IMG/VR virus record: IMGVR_UViG_3300044614_002617
Coordinates: 46,368-110,367 of that record
Direction: 5' to 3' (one strand)
Length of the DNA stretch: 64,000 bases
Source: a virus
Shown: piece after piece, positions 47,765 to 55,509 of the stretch
How positions within the stretch are numbered: the first letter of the stretch is position 1
Layout of the letters: every line of letters starts with the position of its first letter
The notes under the pieces: generated by a model
What the model was told of the DNA's origin: nothing
What the model saw: only the letters and a program-made list of their open reading frames with translations
Databases searched by the model: none
Translations under genes and position numbers: made by a program

Positions 47765-48103
47765 TCAGTCAGCGACTTCTTCTTGCGCATTTTCTGCTCC
47801 CCAAGTTACTGTGAGTTCTCGTATTTCCTTAAGGAGCAAAACACTAAACTCCTTCGATGTTGTATTCTCAATCAGAATACTCTTAATTTTTGAAAAAAAC
47901 AAGGAGTGTATACGTTTTTTGGGTATTCTTCCAACAACATGGCCATACACATCGATATCTTCCTTAAAGCCAAGATCGTCCAAAGTCTGCGACGCAGCAA
48001 CCTCAACTTGTTCGCGTGGGAACCTACCCTTACGGAAGGGAGTTGAGGCAATATCCGCTGCCACAGTCAAGCAATCTATAGCTGCCGACTTATCTCCCCT
48101 CAT
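47765..48103 (-). CDS. Unknown small protein next to uvsX (112 aa)
   Basis: MRGDKSAAIDCLTVAADIAS then GRIPKKRIHSLFFSKIKSIL: mixed helical, no motif that I recognise. It starts two bases after the uvsX stop, so it is translated with the recombinase. A recombination accessory role is only suggested by neighbourhood. Confidence 0.55.
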   Translation of the reverse strand: MRGDKSAAIDCLTVAADIASTPFRKGRFPREQVEVAASQTLDDLGFKEDIDVYGHVVGRIPKKRIHSLFFSKIKSILIENTTSKEFSVLLLKEIRELTVTWGAENAQEEVAD

Positions 48104-48105
48104 GT

Positions 48106-49251
48106 TTAGTCCTCAAGATCTACATTAACTGTTTCGTTTTCTGACAATTTCATGGAAGCCGTCATACACTGACGCTCAACCGCTGAATAAGATGGAGTTC
48201 CCGGCACTAACGAGTCTTCTGTCTTCTCTTGACCGTGGAACTTGTGCTCCATGCCCTTGTCATCCTTATATGCCCACCAATGAAGACTGGGTTTGCCAGA
48301 GTCTCCCGTTGGGTGATAAACGACTCCTAGCTTCTTGGCCAAATTAAAGAGCGACCTGTTCTTATTAACAATTTGACAAGTTTCCATGTTTACCTGAAAC
48401 TCAACAACACGCCCTTCGACAGTATTGCGACTCTTAAGAACACGAGCGCGGATTGTCTTACCAACCTTAACGGCATCCTTATCGCTGTTCTCAATAGTAT
48501 TATTGTCGGCAGTCAGGCCGGCATCTTTACGCTCTACAGACTCCATGAGGAGCATAAGGTCAGCTTGGTGCTTGAGCTTTTGTCCACCGGTCACAATCCA
48601 CTTTTTAGGGCCGCTTGGGTCTGCTGCCATGTCTTGAATAGCGTGCTGAATCAAAAAGCAAGCAACCTTGTTTTCAGCAGAGATACGAGTCATAGCTTTA
48701 ACGAGCGGACCCATAACCTTAGCCATACCGCCAAACTTGTTGCCCGCTTGCTCAATCTCACCCTCTTTGATCTTCTTTTCGTCGTATGCAGCGGTAGCGC
48801 CGCCCAATGAGTCTACACCAATTGCAACAAGGCTTCCGGGAGCTTCTTTAACACCCTCTTCAAGCATAGATAGTTTGGCAAACACTTTATCTGGCTCGTT
48901 AGAGCTAATAATCAATAGGCGGTCAAGGTCAATTCCAAATTGAGCAAGACGGCGTACACGATCAGGTTTATTGTGCAAATAGTATTCAATATCAAAGATT
49001 ACAGCGCCTGCTTCTGGATTGGCCTTCATGAGCTGACCGATCCAGTAGTACATTAGGAATGACTTACAAGCTCCGGGAACACCGGCAAGAATAGTAATCC
49101 GATCTGTGGGGATTTTGCCTGTTCCCCAGTTGAGTGCGGGATCTCCTGCGTCAAAGTTGGTTTTATCCTCCTGAGACGCAAGGTTAGCCGCCATCACTGC
49201 ATAATCAAGGTCGCGGGTCAATTTAGAGAAATAACTTGGAAGCTTAGCCAT
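48106..49251 (-). CDS. uvsX: UvsX-like RecA family recombinase
   Basis: 381 residues. Walker A is GVPGACKS (57-64), with Ala61 where most RecA proteins have Gly; the Walker B strand is VAIGVDSLGG; and SAENKVACFLIQHAIQDMAA plus VTGGQKLKHQADLML match the L2 and core region of UvsX/RecA. It forms filaments on single-stranded DNA and drives strand invasion for recombination-dependent replication and repair. The gene group with gp32-like, UvsY-like, UvsW-like, gp46/47-like and RuvC-like proteins supports this. The Ala substitution in Walker A is unusual but small. GGGGGAC lies upstream of the start. Confidence 0.85.
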   Translation of the reverse strand: MAKLPSYFSKLTRDLDYAVMAANLASQEDKTNFDAGDPALNWGTGKIPTDRITILAGVPGACKSFLMYYWIGQLMKANPEAGAVIFDIEYYLHNKPDRVRRLAQFGIDLDRLLIISSNEPDKVFAKLSMLEEGVKEAPGSLVAIGVDSLGGATAAYDEKKIKEGEIEQAGNKFGGMAKVMGPLVKAMTRISAENKVACFLIQHAIQDMAADPSGPKKWIVTGGQKLKHQADLMLLMESVERKDAGLTADNNTIENSDKDAVKVGKTIRARVLKSRNTVEGRVVEFQVNMETCQIVNKNRSLFNLAKKLGVVYHPTGDSGKPSLHWWAYKDDKGMEHKFHGQEKTEDSLVPGTPSYSAVERQCMTASMKLSENETVNVDLED

Positions 49252-49269
49252 AAAGTCCCCCTAACAATA

Positions 49270-49307
49270 AACAAAAATAAAACAAGACCCTGATTAATCA
49301 AGGTCTT
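49270..49307 (-). terminator. Minus-strand terminator after the exported ClpP-like gene
   Basis: On the minus strand AAGACC / GGTCTT closes a hairpin over a palindromic TGATTAATCA and is followed by GTTTTATTTTTG. The stem overlaps the last codons and stop of the ClpP-like gene, so part of the transcript would stop before uvsX. Confidence 0.7.
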
Positions 49308-50250
49308 TTTTAACGCCCAAAGCTTCGTTAATAACTCGGCGAGCGTCTGCTTTGTAGTCTACAATACGGTTGATTTCGCGTGCAAGCTTTTTTTCTTGTT
49401 CGTCTGTAAGAGAGATTACTCTTTCAAGTGTGACTGACTTTGGCTCATAAACCAATGGACAGCCTGACCAAACGACATTGATCTTTACAAATCCACCAAA
49501 CAAAGAAATATTTTCTTTTTCTTCTTTATTAACAAGTTCCTTTGAACAGACGGCCTGCGCAACGCGGTCGGCCGCCTTGGCTTTGACAGCCTCTCTTCCA
49601 AACAGCCAGTAGTCATCACGAATTAGCTGACGAAAACGCTCTAGGGGTAGCTCCATGCGTTTAGCCTGTGCTGCATCCATTGTTGTTGTAATTTGTTTCA
49701 AAAACTCAACAAACGCAATTGCATTTGGCTGAGGCTGATGGCGCAAACCAAAAGAAGCAACATGTTGCATCAAGATTGATGACTCTAGAACAACTCTTTC
49801 GTCGCATGCTTGCAAAATCACAAAAGACATCGAAGCTGAGAAATCCGTAATACAAACGACCTTCTTGTTAACAGAACGAATAGCCTGAACAAGTTGCGCG
49901 CCGTCAATAACCGAACCACCAGGAGAACTAAGAAACAAGTTTACGGTTGAACCTTGATGAGTCATCAAAGCTGCAATAACTTTTGAGACAGACGCACCGC
50001 TCACTTCACCACGAAGTACAATTAGATTTTCTGTCAATGTAATGCTGCTTTTTGAATCAGACAGTCTCTGTTGACATTCAAGACCCTGACACGTTACATC
50101 GCCGCCTGTCTGCGTTAGTACGGTCTTCTTGCTATTGTTAGAAAATTCCGATGCCATTGCCGATGGAGCAAGAGCAAGCAAAATAGATGGCACAAGGGAT
50201 TTAAAAAACACAAAACCTCCAGTCATTGCAACAACATAAGAAAACACCAT
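49294..50250 (-). CDS. Exported ClpP/SppA-like serine protease (318 aa)
   Basis: An N-terminal hydrophobic stretch with a plausible Ala-x-Ala site (LLALAPSAMASEF) indicates export. The core follows ClpP: FLSSPGGSVIDGAQLVQAIR (the SPGG turn), ITDFSASMSFVILQACDERV with candidate nucleophile Ser140, and ILMQHVAS with candidate His163; DDYWLFGREAVKAKAADRV resembles the end of the ClpP catalytic domain. It is longer than ClpP and has a helical C-terminal tail. It is a paralogue of the lipoprotein at 43570. Placed inside the recombination genes yet exported, it does not obviously share their role. A start eight codons later is possible. Confidence 0.75.
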   Translation of the reverse strand: MVFSYVVAMTGGFVFFKSLVPSILLALAPSAMASEFSNNSKKTVLTQTGGDVTCQGLECQQRLSDSKSSITLTENLIVLRGEVSGASVSKVIAALMTHQGSTVNLFLSSPGGSVIDGAQLVQAIRSVNKKVVCITDFSASMSFVILQACDERVVLESSILMQHVASFGLRHQPQPNAIAFVEFLKQITTTMDAAQAKRMELPLERFRQLIRDDYWLFGREAVKAKAADRVAQAVCSKELVNKEEKENISLFGGFVKINVVWSGCPLVYEPKSVTLERVISLTDEQEKKLAREINRIVDYKADARRVINEALGVKKDLD

Positions 50251-50266
50251 GTCTCTTACATTTTAA

Positions 50267-50746
50267 TTAAACCATACTTCCTGACATTTGTCTAGTCTCA
50301 CTGAAGCCATATCTTGAAGCTTTTATACTGGATTGGGCCATAATCAGATTCATCTTAATCAAATTAAGCTGTTCCAGCATAGCTTCGTACATTGCTTCGC
50401 GCTGCTGAGCTGTTTGTACATCTACATCGAGATTGACAAAATGCTCTCTAAGATCAGCAGTGGGCTTAGCAATATTCATTGCTTGGCAGTATTCCGGAAA
50501 GCGTTCTAGGGCAGCAAGCGCTTTAGAGCGTTTAACCTCGGAACGTGCCATATTAAAACTATAAGTTACAGATCCTAAGTAGCCGCTTAAAAGACTCATA
50601 CCTTCAGATAGAGCAGAAATGGCTCTATTTGCGTCGTAGTCCGTCTTGAGCTCATGGATATTTGAAGCAATCACAAGATAGTTTTTAAGAGTGTCGATAT
50701 ACTCAGGAATTACATCTTGAGAGTCCACTCGTTTAACTTCTTTCAT
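50267..50746 (-). CDS. Probable UvsY-like recombination mediator
   Basis: 159 residues, all helical. The C-terminal part LNLIKMNLIMAQSSIKASRY then GFSETRQM resembles the end of T4 UvsY (a helix, then IKSRGFxI and a short tail), and ARSEVKRSKALAALERFPEY fits the preceding part. UvsY loads UvsX onto gp32-covered single-stranded DNA. Position between the gp32-like gene and uvsX supports the idea strongly; sequence likeness alone is weak. If wrong, it is an unknown helical protein of the recombination operon. Confidence 0.5.
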   Translation of the reverse strand: MKEVKRVDSQDVIPEYIDTLKNYLVIASNIHELKTDYDANRAISALSEGMSLLSGYLGSVTYSFNMARSEVKRSKALAALERFPEYCQAMNIAKPTADLREHFVNLDVDVQTAQQREAMYEAMLEQLNLIKMNLIMAQSSIKASRYGFSETRQMSGSMV

Positions 50747-50773
50747 ACACCCCCCTACTCTTTTGTGGTTAAG

Positions 50774-50798
50774 AGTGTTCCGGAATTACCGGAACACT
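50774..50798 (-). promoter_or_regulatory. Perfect hairpin over the stop of the gp32-like gene
   Basis: A 10-bp perfect stem AGTGTTCCGG / CCGGAACACT has the stop codon in its five-base loop. There is no T tract, so this is more likely a transcript-protecting or attenuating structure than a terminator. Confidence 0.6.
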
Positions 50799-51748
50799 GC
50801 ATCAAGAGCATCATCAATTGACGATTGGGCTGCTGCCTTTGGAGCTGCTGGTTTGGCCTGTGGAGCAGGAGTAGGGGCAGACATCATAGCGGGAACATCA
50901 ACCTCTTCGCTAACACTCACTGCGGGCGTATTACTGCGGCGCTCTGGAGTTTTGCCGGTAGAAAGATACTCCTGAACCTCTCCCACAGTCCACATGTAGT
51001 TAGAGGCAATCTCAATAACGTCTGGCAGGTCGGACTCTTTGAGACTCTTAAGGGCTTGCGAAGGCTCTGCCTTAAAAACAGCCAAAACAGGATCATCAAG
51101 ACCCTCCACTTTTTGTTCTGTTCTATAAAGATCTACAGAATACTCGGTGTTCAGTCCTGAACCGGTGCGAGAAATGCGCAACCACCCTGTAGGAGCCATA
51201 GTATTAAACAAATTGGTGCCCTTACGGCGCAAAGTCTGATACAAGCCCTCTTGAGCCGGTTTGTCACCGTAGGCCTCTGTGCCAAACAAAATCTTAATAA
51301 CAGTCTCTGGGACTTCAAGCGGCTCAACCTTATCTGAACCTAAGACATTTACAAGAAGAACGCCTCTGCGCGTTGGTCTATGGATTCTTGCTTGGGCATC
51401 GAGCTCTTTATACTCGGCGCTTTCTTTGTTTTTAATTTCTTTTTGTTTTTTCTTTAATTCCATAAACAGTTCAAACTGCGGATCTTTTTGACCTTGAACC
51501 TGAAGGCTTGGACGTGTCCAATTAGCCATAGTGCCGTCTGGCATCTTTTTCTTATAGGTAAACTTGTTAAAGCCATAGTAGAAAGCAGGATTACCTCCTC
51601 CGTCTTTCATGTAAACAATAGGGATGATTTTGCAGATAAGTGGCTTTCCTTCTGGCACAGTAAGCGCCTTGGGACGGCCTCCGGCAGCGGAACCAGACTT
51701 TGCGGTTTCAGGAAGAGCATCGGGATTAAAGTTATCAAGAAATGACAT
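50786..51748 (-). CDS. gp32-like single-stranded DNA-binding protein
   Basis: 320 residues. The N-terminal third has KPLICKIIPIVYMKDGGGNP and FYYGFNKFTYKKKMPDGTMA, the strand-rich OB-like start of gp32-type SSBs; the middle has RPTRRGVLLVNVLGSD and LRISRTGSGLNTEYSVDLYR. The C-terminal 60 residues are Pro/Ala-rich and end SSIDDALDAVFR, an acidic-amphipathic tip like that of SSBs, for binding partner proteins. It lies one gene from the UvsY-like and two from UvsX. I do not see the zinc site of T4 gp32, which is absent in some relatives. Confidence 0.7.
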   Translation of the reverse strand: MSFLDNFNPDALPETAKSGSAAGGRPKALTVPEGKPLICKIIPIVYMKDGGGNPAFYYGFNKFTYKKKMPDGTMANWTRPSLQVQGQKDPQFELFMELKKKQKEIKNKESAEYKELDAQARIHRPTRRGVLLVNVLGSDKVEPLEVPETVIKILFGTEAYGDKPAQEGLYQTLRRKGTNLFNTMAPTGWLRISRTGSGLNTEYSVDLYRTEQKVEGLDDPVLAVFKAEPSQALKSLKESDLPDVIEIASNYMWTVGEVQEYLSTGKTPERRSNTPAVSVSEEVDVPAMMSAPTPAPQAKPAAPKAAAQSSIDDALDAVFR

Positions 51749-51762
51749 AGTAGTGCCTCCAA

Positions 51763-52413
51763 TTAAACATGCTTAGCGATAAATTCAAAAGAAGTGTCAG
51801 CGCTCTCGGCTGTCACAATAAGAGTATCGTCAAAATTGAGGTTATCTTTAGGTGAATCGGATATAAGTAGTAATTTTGAAGACATAGTTTTTAATGTAGA
51901 GTAATAGTCTTCGGAAATATCATGAACCACTGTAAAGTATACCTTTGTGTCTGTACGTTGAGTGTCAAACATACAGCTCAAAGTTGTTCCGTCTTGGCAG
52001 CTAACCAAATAGTCTAAAATGCGCGCATAGTCATAAGGCTCCTTTACTACTAAATCAGTTCCGTTATAAGACTTAACAGGATCATCCGATACCCTGCAAA
52101 CCTCGTTAAAATGAATCATAATTTCCTGCAACAAGAGAAGAGACACGGATTCAGATAATTCCATAATATCGCCCGTAGCGGGCAATCTGTGGGAGTAGCC
52201 ATCTTCTCTTAGATAATTGACAGCATCCATTACAAACAAACCATGCCATGGCATATACTTGGCCTGAGCTTCTAAGAGCTGCTGAACAAGACCTCTAAAA
52301 ATACCGTTGTCTTTTGACTTTAGAACAACCCATACGGGCACTGAAGTATGTTTACTGTAGATAGTAGACTGCTTGTCTCTAAATGCCCACCGGCTTTTTT
52401 CAAGTCTTTGCAT
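51763..52413 (-). CDS. Unknown protein between resolvase and SSB genes (216 aa)
   Basis: A mixed alpha/beta protein with WRVVLKSK-like strands (SVPVWVVLKSKDNGIFRGLV) and a long helical middle (SESVSLLLLQEIMIHFNEVC). No motif recognised. It overlaps the end of the RuvC-like gene by 14 bases and lies 14 bases before the gp32-like gene, so it is part of the recombination operon. Could be an accessory factor of replication; there is no direct evidence. Confidence 0.55.
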   Translation of the reverse strand: MQRLEKSRWAFRDKQSTIYSKHTSVPVWVVLKSKDNGIFRGLVQQLLEAQAKYMPWHGLFVMDAVNYLREDGYSHRLPATGDIMELSESVSLLLLQEIMIHFNEVCRVSDDPVKSYNGTDLVVKEPYDYARILDYLVSCQDGTTLSCMFDTQRTDTKVYFTVVHDISEDYYSTLKTMSSKLLLISDSPKDNLNFDDTLIVTAESADTSFEFIAKHV

Positions 52414-52978
52414 TTATTTTGCCTTTCTTTTTAGGGGTCTGTTTCTTCTTTTTGCTTTGCTTTTTAGGCTTTGGTTCTTTTTCTACAATGAATTGCCCGT
52501 ACTGGTTGTACCAATAGCCAATCAATAGGGCATCAATGATGCCTTCGTGTGGCTTGCTGCTTCTTTCTGTAGCAAGAAAATCCTCTAAAGGGAAGAGTTT
52601 TTTTGCAACCTCTAAGCTTCTTGCCTTGGGGTCTTCGACGGATGACTCCGGATCGTGAAGTTTTGTTGCCCAAGTACGTGGAGCAACCAACGCCACATTC
52701 TCTATAACGACAGTAGCCATCGCAAACAATAGTCCAAAGTTATAGCCAGAAGTCCAAGCTGAACTGACCCCCTCCCCCGGCCTTGGCGCCTGTCGCTCTA
52801 AAACAACGACATCCGGCTTATGATCAGTCATAAGACGGTTAACTTCTATTAAATTAATTGTTGACTTTTTATTCTTAAGATTCTTGTCAATTGGCATCCT
52901 GCCGCGAACAACAATTACAGGACCGTCTAAGATTGCATATCCGCCCGAAATACCGGGGTCAAAAGCCAAAATTTTCAT
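52400..52978 (-). CDS. ruvC: RuvC-like Holliday junction resolvase
   Basis: 192 residues with the RuvC active-site pattern: Asp7 in AFDPGISGGYA, Glu61 in VVVLERQAPRPG, and HEGIIDALLIG with His144 and Asp149. The family cuts four-way junctions and, in phages, resolves replicative branches before packaging, the job done in T4 by gp49. The C-terminus adds a Lys-rich tail (KPKKQSKKKKQTPKKKGK) that probably binds DNA. It overlaps the primase-like gene start-to-stop (ATGA). Confidence 0.85.
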   Translation of the reverse strand: MKILAFDPGISGGYAILDGPVIVVRGRMPIDKNLKNKKSTINLIEVNRLMTDHKPDVVVLERQAPRPGEGVSSAWTSGYNFGLLFAMATVVIENVALVAPRTWATKLHDPESSVEDPKARSLEVAKKLFPLEDFLATERSSKPHEGIIDALLIGYWYNQYGQFIVEKEPKPKKQSKKKKQTPKKKGKINAKT

Positions 52979-53976
52979 AAATTATTCCAATCAATAAGAT
53001 TATCCGTCTTATTGATACTAAATTCTTGTTTTTTTGTCAATGCTCCAGCTTCTTGCATTAGTTTTTCTATAGTGGGCAAGACTCGATCGTTGTGCATCTC
53101 TGGGTCTTTAAAGCAATGGAAGATGGCCTCCGATCCTGTAACATGTAAGTTGTCGCCATGATTATCGCTGCCCTCTTCTCTACAGCAAGGGCACGCTACT
53201 TGCAATCTTCCGCCAATTTCTGTCGATAATCCAAGATATGTGCTTACATACCAATTTAATTTTTTAATGATATCTTTTCTGTCGTGAGACGCAGGCGCTG
53301 CTTGAGCGTCTTTTTGAAAGATTTGGTACCATTTCGTTTGCTTGTATTTCTCTTCGAACTCAGAAGAATAAATAATGCTAAACAATTCTGAATTGTCAAT
53401 TCTGTCAGATATTTCGATAATCTGCTGTACTGCGCCATTACGCCTAGCGTTCGGAAAGCGAGTGAAGCGAGCGGGATCGCTACATGCACGGTCATTTTTC
53501 TCTTCGCATAGATAATGAATCCTGTAAAAGATGTCTTTGTATTGTAATAAGCCATTGCTCTTAAGCTCTCCTACGTGATGATACAGGGGTTCTTTTAAAG
53601 AAATAATAAAATGGTATGATTTGCCGCCTGAGTAAATGCAAGCCGAGTAGGGCAATCCCAATTTCTTCATAAATGGAATTTGCTCTTCGAGTGGTAATTT
53701 ATCAAACTCAATAAGAAAATTTCTAAGAACAAATACATTCTCTGAAGTTTTGTTGATATTAAGTTGCTTAGCTGCGTTTATGGCAATGTACGCGCCCTTT
53801 TCAAAGTCTCTGTCGATAAAATTAACAATTGCCTGCTCTTTAGATATGGAAAAATGCTTTTGAAGTAAAAAGTCCGTTGCCCAGACGTACTGTTCCTCGC
53901 CATATAGTAAAGTCATATACTTAATAACAGGCATCAATGCGTCCTTATTGATACCATCTCTTGGGGTTTTTCGCAT
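52975..53976 (-). CDS. AEP-like (PrimPol-type) primase with zinc motif
   Basis: 333 residues. NFLIEFDKLP (Glu90, Asp92), YSGGKSYHFIISL (116-128) and CSDPARFTRFPNARR (165-179) follow the order of archaeo-eukaryotic primase motifs: acidic pair, SGGKGxH-type and a basic motif. CPCCREEG then HCFKDP near the C-terminal part would bind zinc. It would make primers for the DnaE-like polymerase, replacing the gp61-type primase. The second acidic residue is one off the usual D-x-D, so activity needs checking. It lies between RuvC-like and AAA+ genes in the replication operon. Confidence 0.65.
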   Translation of the reverse strand: MRKTPRDGINKDALMPVIKYMTLLYGEEQYVWATDFLLQKHFSISKEQAIVNFIDRDFEKGAYIAINAAKQLNINKTSENVFVLRNFLIEFDKLPLEEQIPFMKKLGLPYSACIYSGGKSYHFIISLKEPLYHHVGELKSNGLLQYKDIFYRIHYLCEEKNDRACSDPARFTRFPNARRNGAVQQIIEISDRIDNSELFSIIYSSEFEEKYKQTKWYQIFQKDAQAAPASHDRKDIIKKLNWYVSTYLGLSTEIGGRLQVACPCCREEGSDNHGDNLHVTGSEAIFHCFKDPEMHNDRVLPTIEKLMQEAGALTKKQEFSINKTDNLIDWNNL

Positions 53977-53989
53977 AAATATCCTTTAA

Positions 53990-54985
53990 TCAGTAATCTT
54001 CGTCGCCAAAACCCATTGAACGCTGTTCTTTTTTTAGACCGCCTGACTCAGCCTTCTTACGTTGTAGTAGCACCTCAGCAACTGCATCTGCAAGAGAAAT
54101 ATCGTAAAGCTCATGACGCAATACCGCTTCCTTGCTATACGCAGGAGTCATCTTAGTGCCAGCAAACAACTGCTTCTCATCGGCAGTTAGCTTCCTGTCC
54201 ATAAACTTTTCTACAAGAAAAATAATTTCTTCGTCTTTTGGTGGTTCTACCTCACGGACAATATCAAACCGCCCTGGTCTACTGGTCAAAGTTTTGTTCA
54301 ATACGTCTAGGTAGTTGGTTGTTGCTACAACTAGAGTAGGGATTTTAAATACATCTGCGTTGCCGTCCAAGAAGTTAAGCATCTCGGAGTCAACACGGCC
54401 TGCTCTTTCTTCAAGGCCAGACCCGCCAATATCTTCAATTACCAAAAGAATCAGGCTGGCAGCCGACTCTTGAGCATTAGAGAACATATCAATCAAAGTC
54501 TCAAAGCTGACTTGCTGAGAATCTACCCTCAAAATACAAGCTTTGGGCATCTTGATGATTTGGCGGCAAAAGTAGTTAATGAGGCTAGATTTGCCAATCC
54601 CCGGTTCACTGCCGAACAGGAATCCCCTTTTAGGGGCAATCTTTCTTTTCTTGTAGATGTCTAACTTTGACATAAACGCATTGAAGTGTTTCATAAGTTC
54701 TCTGGAGGTGTCTGTCTCGTAATACTGAACTTCGGTCAGCTCCATGGGCTGAAGACCGTCTTCAGGAGTGATACGCCATGCCCCTTCGGTAATCTTATAC
54801 GTTTCTTTTGTTTTTGGTGTTTGAATATCCATATCCAGTAGGTGGGGCTCAGACACCTTAACGACGTTTCCTGACTCGTCCACCGACTCAATAGTCTTAT
54901 TAACAACTAGCTGATAGTTGCCTAACTCAACCTGTAGACCGGGATGAAGTTTGGTGATGCTACGAACTTTGGCTATCTTAGACAT
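53990..54985 (-). CDS. AAA+ ATPase (BCS1/FtsH-like core)
   Basis: Walker A GSEPGIGKSS (125-134), Walker B LLVIEDIGG near 178, sensor 1 VVATTNYLDVL and arginine-finger motif LTSRPGRFDIV are all present, followed by a helical lid and basic tail. The N-terminal 100 residues are a beta-rich domain unknown to me. The SRPGRFD motif points to the classical AAA group (FtsH, BCS1, proteasomal) rather than to clamp loaders, whose Walker B reads DEAD/DExx. It lies among replication genes, so remodelling of replication or virion complexes is possible; the substrate is not visible. Confidence 0.75.
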   Translation of the reverse strand: MSKIAKVRSITKLHPGLQVELGNYQLVVNKTIESVDESGNVVKVSEPHLLDMDIQTPKTKETYKITEGAWRITPEDGLQPMELTEVQYYETDTSRELMKHFNAFMSKLDIYKKRKIAPKRGFLFGSEPGIGKSSLINYFCRQIIKMPKACILRVDSQQVSFETLIDMFSNAQESAASLILLVIEDIGGSGLEERAGRVDSEMLNFLDGNADVFKIPTLVVATTNYLDVLNKTLTSRPGRFDIVREVEPPKDEEIIFLVEKFMDRKLTADEKQLFAGTKMTPAYSKEAVLRHELYDISLADAVAEVLLQRKKAESGGLKKEQRSMGFGDEDY

Positions 54986-54995
54986 AAAGACTCCA

Positions 54996-55256
54996 TTAAA
55001 AGCTAAAAATCAAATCATCCATCGTTACATAAGATGTGTCCGTTGTTTTTGAGCGCATTTGCGGATCTATAACATCGCTATGCCAAACCGAGTTATCGGA
55101 AGACTTGGTAACCGCTGATACTAAAACAAATAACTCTTCGTTATAAAGCGAATGAGTAGAAATACTTAAAATTAGTCTAGGGGCATCATCATCAACATAA
55201 TTGGCGTTTTGCGACGTTTGATCTAATCCACCATTCATGTATCTATTTGGCCTCAT
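54996..55256 (-). CDS. Small unknown protein, paralogue of its upstream neighbour
   Basis: The ATG at 55256 (MRPNRYMNGGLDQT) has AGAGG at good spacing and is preferred to an upstream TTG. 86 residues. The segment DQTSQNANYVDDDAPRLILS parallels EQTNQDAQYIDEAPVRIQSI of the protein encoded immediately upstream, so the two arose by duplication. No family recognised. It follows the helicase operon and precedes the AAA+ gene. Confidence 0.55.
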   Translation of the reverse strand: MRPNRYMNGGLDQTSQNANYVDDDAPRLILSISTHSLYNEELFVLVSAVTKSSDNSVWHSDVIDPQMRSKTTDTSYVTMDDLIFSF

Positions 55257-55509
55257 TGTCTGCCTCTTCAATTAACTTGCAAATCCATTTTTCTTGTTGT
55301 CTGACTTTAAAGGCGGGATCATAAGCATCAAAGCATCTGAGTCGTTTGGTCGCATCGCTAAAACCCAAGGCGTAAATATCTACATACTGTCTATCGTTTT
55401 CCAATACATATATCAAAATGCTTTGGATTCTAACAGGCGCCTCATCGATATATTGAGCATCTTGATTGGTTTGTTCGGGACTACTGAGATTTACATAATT
55501 AGCTCTCAT
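55243..55509 (-). CDS. Small unknown protein, paralogue of its downstream neighbour
   Basis: 88 residues: MRANYVNLSSPEQTNQDAQY then IDEAPVRIQSILIYVLENDR. It shares the N-terminal plan of the 54996 gene but has a distinct helical end (EKWICKLIEEADNEAK). It overlaps the helicase stop (ATGA) and the next start, so helicase and both small proteins are translated together. A helicase loader or accessory role is possible by position only. Confidence 0.55.
   Translation of the reverse strand: MRANYVNLSSPEQTNQDAQYIDEAPVRIQSILIYVLENDRQYVDIYALGFSDATKRLRCFDAYDPAFKVRQQEKWICKLIEEADNEAK

Noticed and set aside
53990-54985. Clamp loader subunit reading of the AAA+ protein
   Set aside because: Walker B reads IEDIGG and the SRPGRFD motif belongs to classical AAA proteins, not to gp44/RFC-type loaders.
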